Assembly (NCBI RefSeq): GCF_914271435.1
Contig: NZ_CAJZAI010000008.1
Coordinates: forward strand, 124,001 to 188,000
DNA length: 64,000 nucleotides
DNA from: Cupriavidus laharis
GTDB taxonomy: Bacteria > Pseudomonadota > Gammaproteobacteria > Burkholderiales > Burkholderiaceae
Direction: 5' to 3'
A program made the translations under genes and the position numbers. The notes beneath the pieces are model-generated. The model was given only the letters and a program-made list of their open reading frames with translations. It was not told where the DNA came from and did not search any database. This document shows, one piece after another, positions 16,758 through 26,564 of this stretch; within the stretch, counting starts at the first letter, position 1, and every line of letters begins with the position of its first letter.

Positions 16758-18980
16758 CTATGCGCGCTTGGACTGCGCACTCCCGTATTCACCGAGATAG
16801 CGGTACTTGCCAAAGTAGTAATGAGCCCGGTACCAGCGTCCCTCGATCACCAGCCCGTTGAGAAGGACACCCTTGACCTCAGCGCCCGCATGTCGAACCG
16901 CGCGTTGCGTGGCTACCAACTCGCCGATCGTGGTTTTCTCTGCGCGCGCTACCACGAATACGGCACCTGCCTTGCCGGCGAGGATACCTGCGTCGGCAGC
17001 GGCAAGAATTGGCGGCGTATCGATCAGTACGAGGTCATAGCGAGATTTGAGTTGGTCCAGCAGGGAATCGATGCCCGGGCTTAGCAGCAGATCTGCTCCG
17101 TGGGGGTGCATTGTGCCAGTCGAGATGAAGTCCAGGCCCGGTGCAATCTGCCGCTGCAGCACCTGATCCAATGGGGCGCCCATCAGCAGTTCGGTGAGAC
17201 CGGGACCGCGCTTGCCGTCGAAGGGATGGTGCAGGCCGCCCCGACGCAGGTCGGCATCTATGAGGACAGCGCTATGCCCGGTGGCGGCAATGGCGGCGAA
17301 ATTTGCGCAGACAAAGGACTTGCCAACGCCTGGAGCAGGGCCGGTGATTACCACAATTCGGCTATTGCTTCCGGCAAGGGAAAACTTCAACGCGGTGCGG
17401 AAGCTGCGCAGACTTTCGATGGCGGGATCGTTAGGCTGTTGAAGTGCGAGCAGTCCGACTCCTGACGGAAGCTGTGATTGCTGCTTGCTGAAGGGGATGG
17501 TCGAGTAGACGGTCATGCCGGTCTGTCGCTCGATTTCATCCGCGTCGGCAACGCCGCCATCAAGCGAGTGGCGCGCGATGGTAGCCAGCAGGCCGGCGAG
17601 CAAGCCTAGGGTGATCGATAATCCTACGATCATCCCGCGGTTTGGACGCACCGGCTTGAGCGGCACATCGGCTGAGTCCACCATCCGTGCGGTTCCCACC
17701 TTGCTTGCTTTTATCAGCTTGAGCTGCTGGACATCGTTGAGCAGCGACTGAAGCAACTCGGTACTGACCTTGACATCGCGCATCAGGCGCAAGACGTTCT
17801 GTTCTACGTCGGGAAGTTTCTGGATTCGCCCCGATACGCCGTTCAATTGAGAGGTCAGGCCGGCAATCTGGCTATCGATGAGTTCCAGGGCCGGATGGTG
17901 ATTTGTAAAGCGCGCGGCCAGTTCCTGCCGCCTCTGCCGCAATTCCTGCAGTTTCGTCTGGATCTGCACCGATTGCGCCAGGATCAGCTTGGACTCCTCG
18001 CTCAGATCGATCGTGCCGCGCTGATTGCGCATTGCGTTGTACCGGGTCTCGGCCGCGTCGACCTGCTGCCTGAGTTGTGGCAACTGCTGCTCGAGAAACG
18101 CCAGAGACTTTTCCGCCTCAGCTGCCTTGCGGCGTACGTTCTGGTCTACATAAGCGTTCCCGATCTCATTGAGGATGGCTGCCGTCATGTTCGGCGAAGT
18201 GCCTTCCAGGGACACACCAATCACGCCGCTTTGCTTGCCACGCTCGCTGATTATCAAGCGTTCCTGCAACTGAGCAATGGCGGCGCTGCGAGGCAGGCGG
18301 CGGAGCTCGAACCCGCTGCCGGGGCGGCCATCGAGTTGGCTGACCAGAAGGGTGATCGGGCCGACAGTGGTCTTGACCGATAGTGGTGTGCCGACTTTTC
18401 CCGTGGCTTCGACCCCATCGCTGCCAAACTGCACTCGATACTGGTTGTCGGCGAGCGCAGTCAGCATGATCTTGCGTTCCTCCATGGTGACAGGCAAGTC
18501 GAGTTGAGGCACTGTAATCGATTCGTGACCCCAAGCGAAACCGCCCCATCCGAAGAGCCCGGGGTTTGACAGCTCGGGGTTGAAACTGGCGATCGCCTGA
18601 CCAATCAAGGGGAAGTACCGCGGTGTAGCTTCGATGTAGAGGCGCTGGTTTTCAACTGCTTTGCTGACCACCATTCGGGAGCGCAATAGTTCAATCTCCG
18701 CGGTTGCGGCAGGCTTGACGTCGAATACCGGTGAGATGCCAGCCACCAGCCTGCTGGCTGAATTGCCGCTGGGATCCTCCACCTGGACCATCATATCCGC
18801 GCGATAGACCGGCTTAGTCAGCATGGCATAGACGAGGCCTCCGAAAATGACTAGTCCGGCGATGGCCAGGAAAGTTCGGCGATAACGCACCAGCACGTCA
18901 AGATAGGCCGTCATGTCGATCGTTGTGCCGCGCTCGTCCGGGCCCTCCGAGACATTATCCTGCGTATTGACCGTTCTCAT
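16758..18980 (-). CDS. wzc: Polysaccharide co-polymerase and tyrosine autokinase Wzc
   Basis: This 740-residue inner-membrane protein has two membrane segments (about residues 36-56 and 450-470) around a periplasmic Wzz domain with long coiled coils. A cytoplasmic kinase domain follows, with Walker A (GPAPGVGKSFVCANF), A' (AVLIDADLRRGG) and B (LVLIDTPPILAAAD). The tail WYRAHYYFGKYRYLGEY supplies the tyrosine cluster that is autophosphorylated. It overlaps the phosphatase gene by 4 bases (ATGA), as expected for a Wzb-Wzc pair that cycles phosphorylation during high-molecular-weight polymer synthesis. Organisation matches EpsB of Ralstonia. Confidence 0.95.
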   Translation of the reverse strand: MRTVNTQDNVSEGPDERGTTIDMTAYLDVLVRYRRTFLAIAGLVIFGGLVYAMLTKPVYRADMMVQVEDPSGNSASRLVAGISPVFDVKPAATAEIELLRSRMVVSKAVENQRLYIEATPRYFPLIGQAIASFNPELSNPGLFGWGGFAWGHESITVPQLDLPVTMEERKIMLTALADNQYRVQFGSDGVEATGKVGTPLSVKTTVGPITLLVSQLDGRPGSGFELRRLPRSAAIAQLQERLIISERGKQSGVIGVSLEGTSPNMTAAILNEIGNAYVDQNVRRKAAEAEKSLAFLEQQLPQLRQQVDAAETRYNAMRNQRGTIDLSEESKLILAQSVQIQTKLQELRQRRQELAARFTNHHPALELIDSQIAGLTSQLNGVSGRIQKLPDVEQNVLRLMRDVKVSTELLQSLLNDVQQLKLIKASKVGTARMVDSADVPLKPVRPNRGMIVGLSITLGLLAGLLATIARHSLDGGVADADEIERQTGMTVYSTIPFSKQQSQLPSGVGLLALQQPNDPAIESLRSFRTALKFSLAGSNSRIVVITGPAPGVGKSFVCANFAAIAATGHSAVLIDADLRRGGLHHPFDGKRGPGLTELLMGAPLDQVLQRQIAPGLDFISTGTMHPHGADLLLSPGIDSLLDQLKSRYDLVLIDTPPILAAADAGILAGKAGAVFVVARAEKTTIGELVATQRAVRHAGAEVKGVLLNGLVIEGRWYRAHYYFGKYRYLGEYGSAQSKRA

Positions 18981-19441
18981 GATGCCTCCCTATTGCTTTG
19001 GGCCGACACAGCGGACCCAAGCTGAGTTGACCACGATGCGATCCCCTGCTTAATCAATTCCAGAACGATGTAGAACATGTTCAGTGAACAGCCATAGGGG
19101 TCTGGCACGTCGACGTGAGTAAACTCGCATACTCGGTAAGTCTTTCCGCGCGCCTCGGGACACACCAGTTCCAACGCGTTGCGTTGCTCCGTGTCCATCA
19201 CAAGTATCAAGTCTGCTGCTGTCACGAGAGCGGCATTGACCTCGCGAGCTCGGTGGCCGGCAATGTCGTAGCCCTCGCGCGCCAGTAGATCCACGGCTCG
19301 CGGATCAGCGGGAGCGCCGACCGGTGGTGCAAGTCCGGCGGAAGCCACGTAGCAGCCCGGCAAGGCACGCCCAAGCAGACTTGCCGCCATCGGGCTGCGA
19401 CAGACGTTTCCCGTGCAAACCACAAGAATCGAGCGGATCAT
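18977..19441 (-). CDS. wzb: Low-molecular-weight protein tyrosine phosphatase Wzb
   Basis: This 154-residue protein has the P-loop VCTGNVCRSPMA near the N-terminus (Cys nucleophile, Arg) and the general-acid motif VPDPYG near residue 120. It dephosphorylates the tyrosine tail of the Wzc kinase encoded immediately downstream with a 4-base overlap. The gene begins 2 bases after the wza stop codon, so wza, wzb and wzc are one transcription unit. This matches the epsA-epsP-epsB order of Ralstonia. Confidence 0.94.
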   Translation of the reverse strand: MIRSILVVCTGNVCRSPMAASLLGRALPGCYVASAGLAPPVGAPADPRAVDLLAREGYDIAGHRAREVNAALVTAADLILVMDTEQRNALELVCPEARGKTYRVCEFTHVDVPDPYGCSLNMFYIVLELIKQGIASWSTQLGSAVSAQSNREAS

Positions 19442-19443
19442 GT

Positions 19444-20613
19444 CTATTTGACCGCAGTCGCGGTGCTGAAGATCGGCTGGGTGCTTGGCAACAACAGGTT
19501 GATCACGCGGCTCCAGCGAACCACTTCGCGTGCGTCAACATAGACAACGTCCTTGGGTTCCAGCTCGAAACCCTCAGCGATCGCCAGCGCGGCCGGCGAA
19601 TTGCTGTCCAGATGGAATACCTTTGGCTCGCCATCGTTCGTTTTGCGGATCACGAAGATTTGTTCGGGATTTGCCGTTGTTTGATTGACCCCGCCCGCAT
19701 CGCCGAGGGCCTCATTCAGCGTCATCCTCCCGTTTCGCATCAGCAAGGAGGTCGGGCGCACCACTTCGCCGGTAACGAAGATCTTGTTATCCTCGCGCTG
19801 CTCAACTCGCACGATGTCGCCAGAGCGCAGCAAAATGCGTGACGGATCAATGCCTTTCGCCAACAAGGCCGGGATGTTGACGTACCAGCTGCGCTCGCCA
19901 CGGGTGACTCGGATACGGCTGTTGTCACCGGTAAGGTTCAACACGCCGCCTGCCCGATTGAGCGCCTCTACAAGAGTCATGGGTGCATCATCGATGGCCT
20001 GCATGCCCGGCGTCTTTACCTCGCCGTCGACATAGACACGCTGGCTGCGGAAGCCGAGTACACGTACGGTCATCTGGGGATCCCTGACCACGCGCGCCAG
20101 AATGCGAGCCATCTGATCGCGTACTTCATTGGCAGTCTTTCCCGCGACATGCATTACACCAGCGTATGGAAACTGAATATCGCCCCGTGCGCTGACCACA
20201 TAGCCCGGTACGTTCGAGCCGCCGCTCGAGGTAGGCATCTCGAAGGCGGCTCCGATGCTATAGGTCTGGGTGGGAAAGACCAGCTCTGGATGGTCCCACA
20301 CCACGACCGAAATGATGTCGCCGGCACCGATCAGATAAGGTGTTGGCGTCGCAAACAGCTCGTCGACCTTGTCGTTGTCCACGCGCGCCTTGCTGCGCTG
20401 CTCACGCACCAGATCGAGAGTGATGGGGGTTACCTTGGCAACCGCATCGGGCCCGATCGCGCCAACCACCGTCTTGTTGTCGAAATACATGCCAGGCGAT
20501 GCAGCACATGCTGACAACAGCGCTGCGGCTGCGAGCAAGGCCAGGCGGCGACAGGTATTGTCGCGATACGCAGCGCCAATCGCGGATGAAATGCAGGAAT
20601 TGATTTCTTTCAT
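19444..20613 (-). CDS. wza: Outer-membrane polysaccharide export lipoprotein Wza
   Basis: ATG 20613 with GGAG upstream gives 389 residues; a longer open frame to 20763 lacks a ribosome site. The signal sequence ends in the lipobox LLSAC. The polysaccharide export domain follows (ARGDIQFPYAGVMHVAGKTANEVRDQMARIL, split here across the usual strand-helix unit at about residues 160-190), then SLBB-type domains (VYVDGEVKTPGM; IFVTGEVVRPTSLLM), and a C-terminal segment consistent with the amphipathic outer-membrane helix. It forms the octameric export channel that works with Wzc. Upstream lies an AT-rich intergenic region shared with the divergent flippase gene. Confidence 0.92.
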   Translation of the reverse strand: MKEINSCISSAIGAAYRDNTCRRLALLAAAALLSACAASPGMYFDNKTVVGAIGPDAVAKVTPITLDLVREQRSKARVDNDKVDELFATPTPYLIGAGDIISVVVWDHPELVFPTQTYSIGAAFEMPTSSGGSNVPGYVVSARGDIQFPYAGVMHVAGKTANEVRDQMARILARVVRDPQMTVRVLGFRSQRVYVDGEVKTPGMQAIDDAPMTLVEALNRAGGVLNLTGDNSRIRVTRGERSWYVNIPALLAKGIDPSRILLRSGDIVRVEQREDNKIFVTGEVVRPTSLLMRNGRMTLNEALGDAGGVNQTTANPEQIFVIRKTNDGEPKVFHLDSNSPAALAIAEGFELEPKDVVYVDAREVVRWSRVINLLLPSTQPIFSTATAVK

Positions 20614-20964
20614 GGCAGTCTCCATCGCTGATGGAAGACGGACAAGGCACCGTATATGCGATGTCCCCTCATGAGGCACTATAGGAAAGCCTGCATCCGA
20701 GATCGGTGCGCTCTCGCACACTGAATACCGGGAAGAAAGTACTAAGCCGATAGCAAAGTACACCCTAGCCTATCGCATTATGCTCTTCAAATTACAATAA
20801 CACCCTCATCGCTTGGATGTGCTACTTATGGATGATACCGGTTTGCAGGTTGCTTTCTATAATTTAAATGGCTAATAATCAATATTAATTGATGAGATAT
20901 AGATCGTTAGTTGTACGGATAATTTATCATTATCGATAATAGTGGTTCGCTTCTTGGAGGGGGC
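20614..20964. promoter_or_regulatory. AT-rich divergent control region between wza and the flippase
   Basis: This 351-base region is the most AT-rich in the window and should hold promoters in both directions. On the plus strand TTGTAC (20911-20916) and GATAAT (20935-20940) are spaced by 18 bases, a good sigma-70 match. The perfect palindrome ATTATCGATAAT (20929-20940) overlaps that -10 element. A further inverted repeat, ATCAAT-ATTA-ATTGAT, lies at 20878-20893. H-NS-like silencing and a dedicated regulator are both possible; neither is shown. Confidence 0.6.
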
Positions 20965-22206
20965 ATGAGCGCTTCCGCACTAACTACCAATACGCTATGG
21001 AAGCTCATGAGCCATATATTGGCTCGCGGCTCGCTGATCCTCGCGTCAATCGTGCTTGCACGAAAACTGGACCCCGTAGCATTTGCGGAATTCAGCTACT
21101 TCCAGTTGACGGCCGTGACAATATCGGCTTATGCGGCACTGGGCCTGGGTGTAACCGCTTCGAAATTCTTCGCTGAGGTCTCATTCGACGACGATCGGGA
21201 TAGCTATCCGGCAATCACGTTGATGTGGGCGATTTCGATATCCGTCTCTGTGATTTTCTTTGTCGGAGTCATGATAGCCCCGGTTTCATGGTTTCCGGGC
21301 AATCTGACCATACCTCGCTGGTTGCTGGCGCTGGCAGTGTTGGCCTTCGCACTGGAGATCGTCCCAACCGGGGCTCTAATGGGATTGGAATGCTATCGCC
21401 CGGTGGCAGGCCTGTCGGTGATAGCGGCCGGCATCATGCTGATCGGTGCATGGGGTGCTGCGTCCGAAGGCTCGTCAAAATTGGCAATGATAACCATCAC
21501 ATTCGCTTCTGCCCTGCAGGTGGTAGGGAAGTCTTGGATCATTATTCGGCTTATGAGATGGAAGCGGCTCGCTCGATGGCATTCGGTAAACTGGCGGCGC
21601 CTCAATGAGATCTGCAATTTTGCTGGTCCGATGCTGTTTGTTTCGTTGCTTTCCGGCTCCGGAACATGGGTTCTCGGGAAGATAATTCTGGACGGTCCTG
21701 GTGGCCCGCTCGCATTTGCACACTACGCAATCGGGCTGCAGTGGTTTTCTCTCGGCCTCTTCCTGCCCACGATCTTGTCACAGGTCATTCTGCCTAGACT
21801 GGTTCGCGCCTCGCGGGAGGGGGCGTCCACGAGACAGCTGACGCATCACTCCGCATGGGCAGCCGCTATCATGGCCCTGGCGGTTTCGGCTGGGGCGTTC
21901 CTCTTTTGTGCGTTGATTCCGGATATATATGGCGGCAACTATGAGAACGAGCGCTGGTTTATTGCAGCATATCTTGCGGCTGCGATAATTCTCGCGCCGG
22001 CAAACACCATTGGTAACGCGATTGTCGCGAATAACGGACAGCGTGCATGGCTGTTTCTGACGTGCATATGGATGCTCGTCCTGCTTGGCTCCGCTGCCAC
22101 TACGGTCAGCCTGATGGCGTGGGCGGGAGCAATATCGCAAGCCGCTGCAGCGGCGGCGCTTGTCACCGGGGCAATCATTGTGGCTCGCGGTCGGGGCCTG
22201 ATCTGA
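20965..22206 (+). CDS. Polysaccharide repeat-unit flippase, Wzx-like
   Basis: This 413-residue protein has about twelve membrane segments and the N-terminal pattern LWKLMSHILARGSLILASIVLAR that is typical of the MATE/MOP-fold polysaccharide transporters. It would move lipid-linked repeat units across the inner membrane. GGAGGGGG precedes ATG 20965. It opens a plus-strand unit that continues with an acetyltransferase, a polymerase and two glycosyltransferases, which is the usual make-up of a Wzx/Wzy locus. Confidence 0.88.
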   Translation: MSASALTTNTLWKLMSHILARGSLILASIVLARKLDPVAFAEFSYFQLTAVTISAYAALGLGVTASKFFAEVSFDDDRDSYPAITLMWAISISVSVIFFVGVMIAPVSWFPGNLTIPRWLLALAVLAFALEIVPTGALMGLECYRPVAGLSVIAAGIMLIGAWGAASEGSSKLAMITITFASALQVVGKSWIIIRLMRWKRLARWHSVNWRRLNEICNFAGPMLFVSLLSGSGTWVLGKIILDGPGGPLAFAHYAIGLQWFSLGLFLPTILSQVILPRLVRASREGASTRQLTHHSAWAAAIMALAVSAGAFLFCALIPDIYGGNYENERWFIAAYLAAAIILAPANTIGNAIVANNGQRAWLFLTCIWMLVLLGSAATTVSLMAWAGAISQAAAAAALVTGAIIVARGRGLI

Positions 22207-22211
22207 CAGAA

Positions 22212-22733
22212 ATGAACACACTTCGACTACATATCTATCATCTGATCACGATGATCCTGCCAGCGACCAGGTGCTTCCCATTGAAGCGCCTGCTGTTGCG
22301 ATGGTGTGGTGCCGAACTTGGTACGAATGTGAGCATTACCTCCAGCGTACGGTTCCATCTGACCGGCCGGCTTGTGATAGGCAAGGACACCTGGATTGGG
22401 CATCAGGTGCTCATCGTTGGGGGGAATGCTGATGTCATCATCGGCGAGCGCGTGGACATAGCGCCGCGGGTATCTCTGGTAACCGGAAGTCATGAGATGT
22501 TCACCACCGAGGGGAAGGCCGCCGGACAGGGCTACTCCGCACCGATTCGCATAGAAAGTGGTGCCTGGCTCGGCGCGTCGTCGACAGTGATTGCCGGAAC
22601 GGGCATAACCATCGGTGAATGCGCCATGGTGGCAGCGGGATCGTTGGTAAATCGGGACATCCCGCCGCGGTCGGTTGTCGGCGGCGTGCCAGCCAAGCTC
22701 TTGAGAGCGAATGTTGATCGAGAGGCAGCATGA
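22212..22733 (+). CDS. Left-handed beta-helix acetyltransferase (WcaF/maltose acetyltransferase-like)
   Basis: This 173-residue protein starts at ATG 22212, 5 bases after the flippase. Hexapeptide repeats run from about residue 35 to 150 (GTNVSITSSVRF, VIGKDTWIGHQVLIVG, GERVDIAPRVSLVTGSHEM). The GSHEM loop places the catalytic His, and the C-terminal motif SVVGGVPAKLLR is typical of the family. It probably O-acetylates a sugar of the repeat unit with acetyl-CoA in the cytoplasm. It overlaps the polymerase gene by 4 bases. Confidence 0.88.
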   Translation: MNTLRLHIYHLITMILPATRCFPLKRLLLRWCGAELGTNVSITSSVRFHLTGRLVIGKDTWIGHQVLIVGGNADVIIGERVDIAPRVSLVTGSHEMFTTEGKAAGQGYSAPIRIESGAWLGASSTVIAGTGITIGECAMVAAGSLVNRDIPPRSVVGGVPAKLLRANVDREAA

Positions 22734-24094
22734 ACTCGGGCATCCGCGTTGTGGATTTCCTGGTGCTACTGGCTGCAGTAGTCCTGCGCGTCGCATCGCC
22801 ATCGACAGCAGATTTGAGCTACCTTCTCATCGCGGGCTACGCGCTGTTCGGGCGGGAACGAGCGGTTAGGGCGTTGGCCCTTTCCTGGCTGCTCACGATG
22901 TTAAACCCTGGCATTGCTCCGGAAGCCCCACTGGCAAGCATAGATCGCTACCTTGTTCTTGCAATGGCGGCATTGTCTGTCATCTCGCGTAGCAGGCTTG
23001 AGGGGCACAGGCTATGGAGTGGCGCGGTGACGAAAGTTACCATCTTGGTGGGTGGATTTATTCTAATTCACTCAATGTTGGCCAGTGCCTTCACTGATAT
23101 ATCGATGCTTAAGATACTTTCCTGGATGGTAGCACTTGTCACTTTGCTTGTGGCCTGGAAGGAACTTTCAATTCACAAGAGAAATCAGCTCGCAAAGGAA
23201 CTGTTCGCGGGATTGTCTCTTGTGATGATCGCTAGTCTACCTCTACTCGAATCCCCGATCGGCTATCTCCGGAATGGAACTGGCTTTCAGGGAATACTCA
23301 ATCATCCGCAGCCTTTCGGACTTGTTATGGGAATCATAGGCGCACATGCTGCGATCCGGCTGTTGTCGTCGCCGAGGCCCAAGTGGAGAGTGATTCTGAC
23401 ATTCGGAATCAGCGGAGCCATGGTAGTACTTTCGGAAGCGCGAACCGCTGGATTGGCCATGGTTGCGGGCGTAGCACTGGCAGCTGCAATGGGCCCGATC
23501 CTGACGAGGCAGCCGCTGCAGAAAATACTTCCCGGCCTTTTCAGCCGGCGCCTCCTTGTCGTTTTCACGATTGCCCTTGCAAGTTCCATGTTCTGGGTTG
23601 GCCCTTTCCTGGCCCACTTCGACACATATTTGGGAAAGGGGGCGGAGTCAGGCGGAGGCCTGGTTGATGTTTATAACGACTCCAGGGGTTACCTGATGCA
23701 GAAATCATGGGCGAACATAGAAGCATCCCCCATCTCCGGCATCGGTTTCGGCATTTCCTCGGACTTCGCTGATATGACGGTCGAGCGAGACTCAACATTT
23801 GGACTGCCGACCGGCGCTCCGACAGAAAAAGGAGTGTTGCCCGTCGCAGTACTTGAGGAAATTGGCATTCCGGGGTTTATTCTCTTTTTCCTGTGGGTTT
23901 CGGTGGTGGTCATCCGCTCCGCACGAAACGGCGGCATAGAAGCACTGACCGTTGCCCTGACTGTGTTGCTAACGAATCTTGGCGAAGCCACGCTATTCTC
24001 CGCCGGGGGGATGGGTCTCCTGATGCTGATTCTCATCAGTTGGTCAGCTGCGGACTATCGCCACAAAGCATTCGCCGGAGTCCGTGATGCTTGA
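22730..24094 (+). CDS. O-antigen/exopolysaccharide polymerase, Wzy-like
   Basis: This hydrophobic protein of 454 residues has about eleven membrane segments and a larger periplasmic loop in the second half (about residues 310-385, with DSRGYLMQKSWANIEASPISGIGFG). That loop pattern fits the O-antigen ligase/polymerase family, in which the loop carries the active site. The start overlaps the acetyltransferase stop (ATGA). Sequence conservation in this family is low, so the assignment rests on topology, the ISGIGFG region and its place between flippase and glycosyltransferases. No separate WaaL context exists, so polymerase is favoured over ligase. Confidence 0.82.
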   Translation: MNSGIRVVDFLVLLAAVVLRVASPSTADLSYLLIAGYALFGRERAVRALALSWLLTMLNPGIAPEAPLASIDRYLVLAMAALSVISRSRLEGHRLWSGAVTKVTILVGGFILIHSMLASAFTDISMLKILSWMVALVTLLVAWKELSIHKRNQLAKELFAGLSLVMIASLPLLESPIGYLRNGTGFQGILNHPQPFGLVMGIIGAHAAIRLLSSPRPKWRVILTFGISGAMVVLSEARTAGLAMVAGVALAAAMGPILTRQPLQKILPGLFSRRLLVVFTIALASSMFWVGPFLAHFDTYLGKGAESGGGLVDVYNDSRGYLMQKSWANIEASPISGIGFGISSDFADMTVERDSTFGLPTGAPTEKGVLPVAVLEEIGIPGFILFFLWVSVVVIRSARNGGIEALTVALTVLLTNLGEATLFSAGGMGLLMLILISWSAADYRHKAFAGVRDA

Positions 24095-25193
24095 TCTCTG
24101 GTTTTGGCAGCGCATCGTAACACCGCACATGGCCGGCCTGGTGAGCGCTATTGCTGCCAGGGGTCATGAGGTGCACTACGTAGCCGAAGAGCCAATCTCG
24201 GCAAAGCGAGCAGATCTTGGTTGGGATATACCGGACTTGGGCAAAGCGACGCTGCATCTTCTATCGGCAGAAGGTGGTGTTTCCAGGCTGGCGTCCCAGG
24301 CCAGCCCTTCATCTATCCACGTCTGCCAGGGCATGCGCGGAAACGGATATGTCTCGGTCGTGCAGCGCTTGCTGGCGGAAAGCCGGTTGCGGCAGTGGGT
24401 CGTAATGGAAACCGTTAACGATAGCGGCTGGCTCGGTGCCGTGAAACGCCTGGAGTATTCACGCCTGCTCCGTACAAAGGGAAGGGCAATCGAGGGAATT
24501 CTGGCTTCCGGTCATGCCACGGCCAGATGGCTCATTGAAAGAGGGGCGCCAGCGACGCGAGTATATCCATTTGCATATTTTCTCTCCGGATCCCAGTATT
24601 CAAGGGATGATGGCCATGCTTCAAAGGCTGGAATTAGATTTATTTTCGTCGGAAAATTCATAAAGCTTAAAAGATTGAAATTTTTGATAACGACGCTGTC
24701 AAAGTTAAAGCGAAAATATGATTTCGAATTGACTGTCATTGGCTCCGGGCCACTGGAAGAATCGCTGCGTTCTGAAGCGATGGCTATGCTTCCCGGCAGA
24801 GTAAGGTGGGTCGGGCGCGTGCGTAGTCCCGACATTCCTGCATTGATGGCAACAGCGGATTGTCTGGTATTGCCAAGTACCCATGACGGATGGGGAGCCG
24901 TCGTTTCCGAGGCACTCATGGTCGGTACGCCTGCAATCTGCACCGACACGTGCGGAGCCGCGGAAGCGGTGCGCTATAGCACAGTGGGCGGGGTGTTTGG
25001 GCGAGATGATGCCGAAGGGCTTCTGCGATTGCTCGAGCGCACGATTCAAGCGGGGCCCGTTCACCCTGATGCACGCAGAAAGACTGCTGCATGGGCTCAA
25101 TGCTTGAGTGCAGAAGCTGGCGCCGACTACCTTGCCGAAATTCTTACTGGAGACTCGGTGGGGGTGCCACCCTGGCGGCGCGACACTCACTGA
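24087..25193 (+). CDS. Glycosyltransferase family 4
   Basis: This 368-residue GT-B enzyme begins at ATG 24087, 8 bases inside the polymerase gene. The C-terminal nucleotide-binding half shows FVGKFIKLKRLKFLI, ELTVIGSGPLEE, and the EX7E-like region THDGWGAVVSEALMVGTPAI. Family 4 enzymes are retaining; donor and acceptor sugars are unknown. The N-terminal half is less typical (LDLWFWQRIVTPHMAGL), lacking the usual glycine-rich loop. Base composition is lower in GC than in the flanks. Confidence 0.85.
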   Translation: MLDLWFWQRIVTPHMAGLVSAIAARGHEVHYVAEEPISAKRADLGWDIPDLGKATLHLLSAEGGVSRLASQASPSSIHVCQGMRGNGYVSVVQRLLAESRLRQWVVMETVNDSGWLGAVKRLEYSRLLRTKGRAIEGILASGHATARWLIERGAPATRVYPFAYFLSGSQYSRDDGHASKAGIRFIFVGKFIKLKRLKFLITTLSKLKRKYDFELTVIGSGPLEESLRSEAMAMLPGRVRWVGRVRSPDIPALMATADCLVLPSTHDGWGAVVSEALMVGTPAICTDTCGAAEAVRYSTVGGVFGRDDAEGLLRLLERTIQAGPVHPDARRKTAAWAQCLSAEAGADYLAEILTGDSVGVPPWRRDTH

Positions 25194-25204
25194 GTGAGAA
25201 AAAA

Positions 25205-26404
25205 ATGAAGCCAACCGTCATGATCTTCGTGGGGCACTATTTACCCGGCTATCTCGCGGGCGGGCCAATACGGACAATTGCCAATATGGTTGAGCAATTG
25301 GGGCGGGAATTTGATTTTCGCGTTATCACGCTTGATCGTGATCTTGGGGACAGCGCGCCCTATGTTGGTATAAAAGCCAATTCCTGGAATGAAATGGGTC
25401 TGGCGCATGTTTACTATATGGCGCCAGAAATGCGATCACTGGCGAGGATTGGACGTATCCTGCAGGATCATAAACATGACATTGTCTATCTCAATAGTTT
25501 TTTTAATCCTCAGTTTACAATAAAAATTCTGTTGCTCAGGCTGTTCCGGATCACCCGGAGGGTTCCTCTTATCATCGCGCCGAGAGGGGAATTTTCTAGG
25601 GGGGCGATGAACATCAAGAAATGGAAGAAGCTTGCCTATATTCAATTTGCCAAGATTCTTGGTTTGTATCGAGATGCAATCTGGCATGCATCCACGGAAA
25701 TCGAGGCGGGCGACATAGCCCGAGAGTTTGGCGTGGAGGCTTCTGCGATTCATGTGGCGCGGAATATCACCAGCATCTCTTCGGTGTTGGAGCAGAACAG
25801 TAATTTTCCTGATTTGACGAGAAATGGCAGGGAGGGGCCATTGAAAGTCTGCTTCCTTTCCAGGGTGTCGCCAAAGAAGAATCTTGACTACGCCTTAAAG
25901 GTCCTCTCTAAAGTCGATATTCCAATAAATTTCGACATATTTGGTCCCAGGGAGGATGTCGCCTACTGGACGGCGTGCGAGAAAATCATTGCACAATTGC
26001 CGAGTAAAATTAACGTGACGTACCACGGTGGCATCGAGAATTCAAAAGTTAGGGATACAATAAAACAATACGATGTCTTCTTTGTGCCAACAAAAGGTGA
26101 GAATTTCGGGCATGTATTTTTTGAAGCTCTGGTGTCGGGTGTCCCCGTATTGACCAGTGACCAGACGCCGTGGCGAGCCCTGCAGCAAGAGAATGTCGGG
26201 TGGGATATCCCGCTGGACAGGCCCGAGGCGTTTGTTGCCGCACTCAAGAGCGCTTCGAGCTGGGATACCGGCAAAAGAAACGAGGTAAGAGAGCTTTGCA
26301 GGAAGCTTGCACTTCGCAAATCAGCTGACGCTGACGTATTGGCAGCGAATCGACAATTGTTTACGCGCACCATGACTCTGGATTTCCATGGAACCCCGAA
26401 GTGA
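25205..26404 (+). CDS. Glycosyltransferase family 4
   Basis: ATG 25205 gives 399 residues. The N-terminus GHYLPGYLAGGPIRTIANM is a typical acceptor-domain loop. In the C-terminal domain FLSRVSPKKNLDYALKVL and KGENFGHVFFEALVSGVPVL carry the donor-site Lys and Glu residues. This is one of the most AT-rich genes in the window, which suggests that the cassette was acquired. It is the last gene of the flippase unit; a 160-base gap without a gene follows. Confidence 0.9.
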   Translation: MKPTVMIFVGHYLPGYLAGGPIRTIANMVEQLGREFDFRVITLDRDLGDSAPYVGIKANSWNEMGLAHVYYMAPEMRSLARIGRILQDHKHDIVYLNSFFNPQFTIKILLLRLFRITRRVPLIIAPRGEFSRGAMNIKKWKKLAYIQFAKILGLYRDAIWHASTEIEAGDIAREFGVEASAIHVARNITSISSVLEQNSNFPDLTRNGREGPLKVCFLSRVSPKKNLDYALKVLSKVDIPINFDIFGPREDVAYWTACEKIIAQLPSKINVTYHGGIENSKVRDTIKQYDVFFVPTKGENFGHVFFEALVSGVPVLTSDQTPWRALQQENVGWDIPLDRPEAFVAALKSASSWDTGKRNEVRELCRKLALRKSADADVLAANRQLFTRTMTLDFHGTPK

Positions 26405-26564
26405 GTAGGCGTCTTCACGCACATTGCGCCGGGCTGCGACGCGGCAATGCAACATCAGGGGGCGTATCGTCCGACTCCAGCTGTCTATGGTGTGATGACG
26501 TACAGATCGGATTCCCGGTCGAGCACTAATATCGTCAGACTGGGACATGTATTGGAGATCCGCC

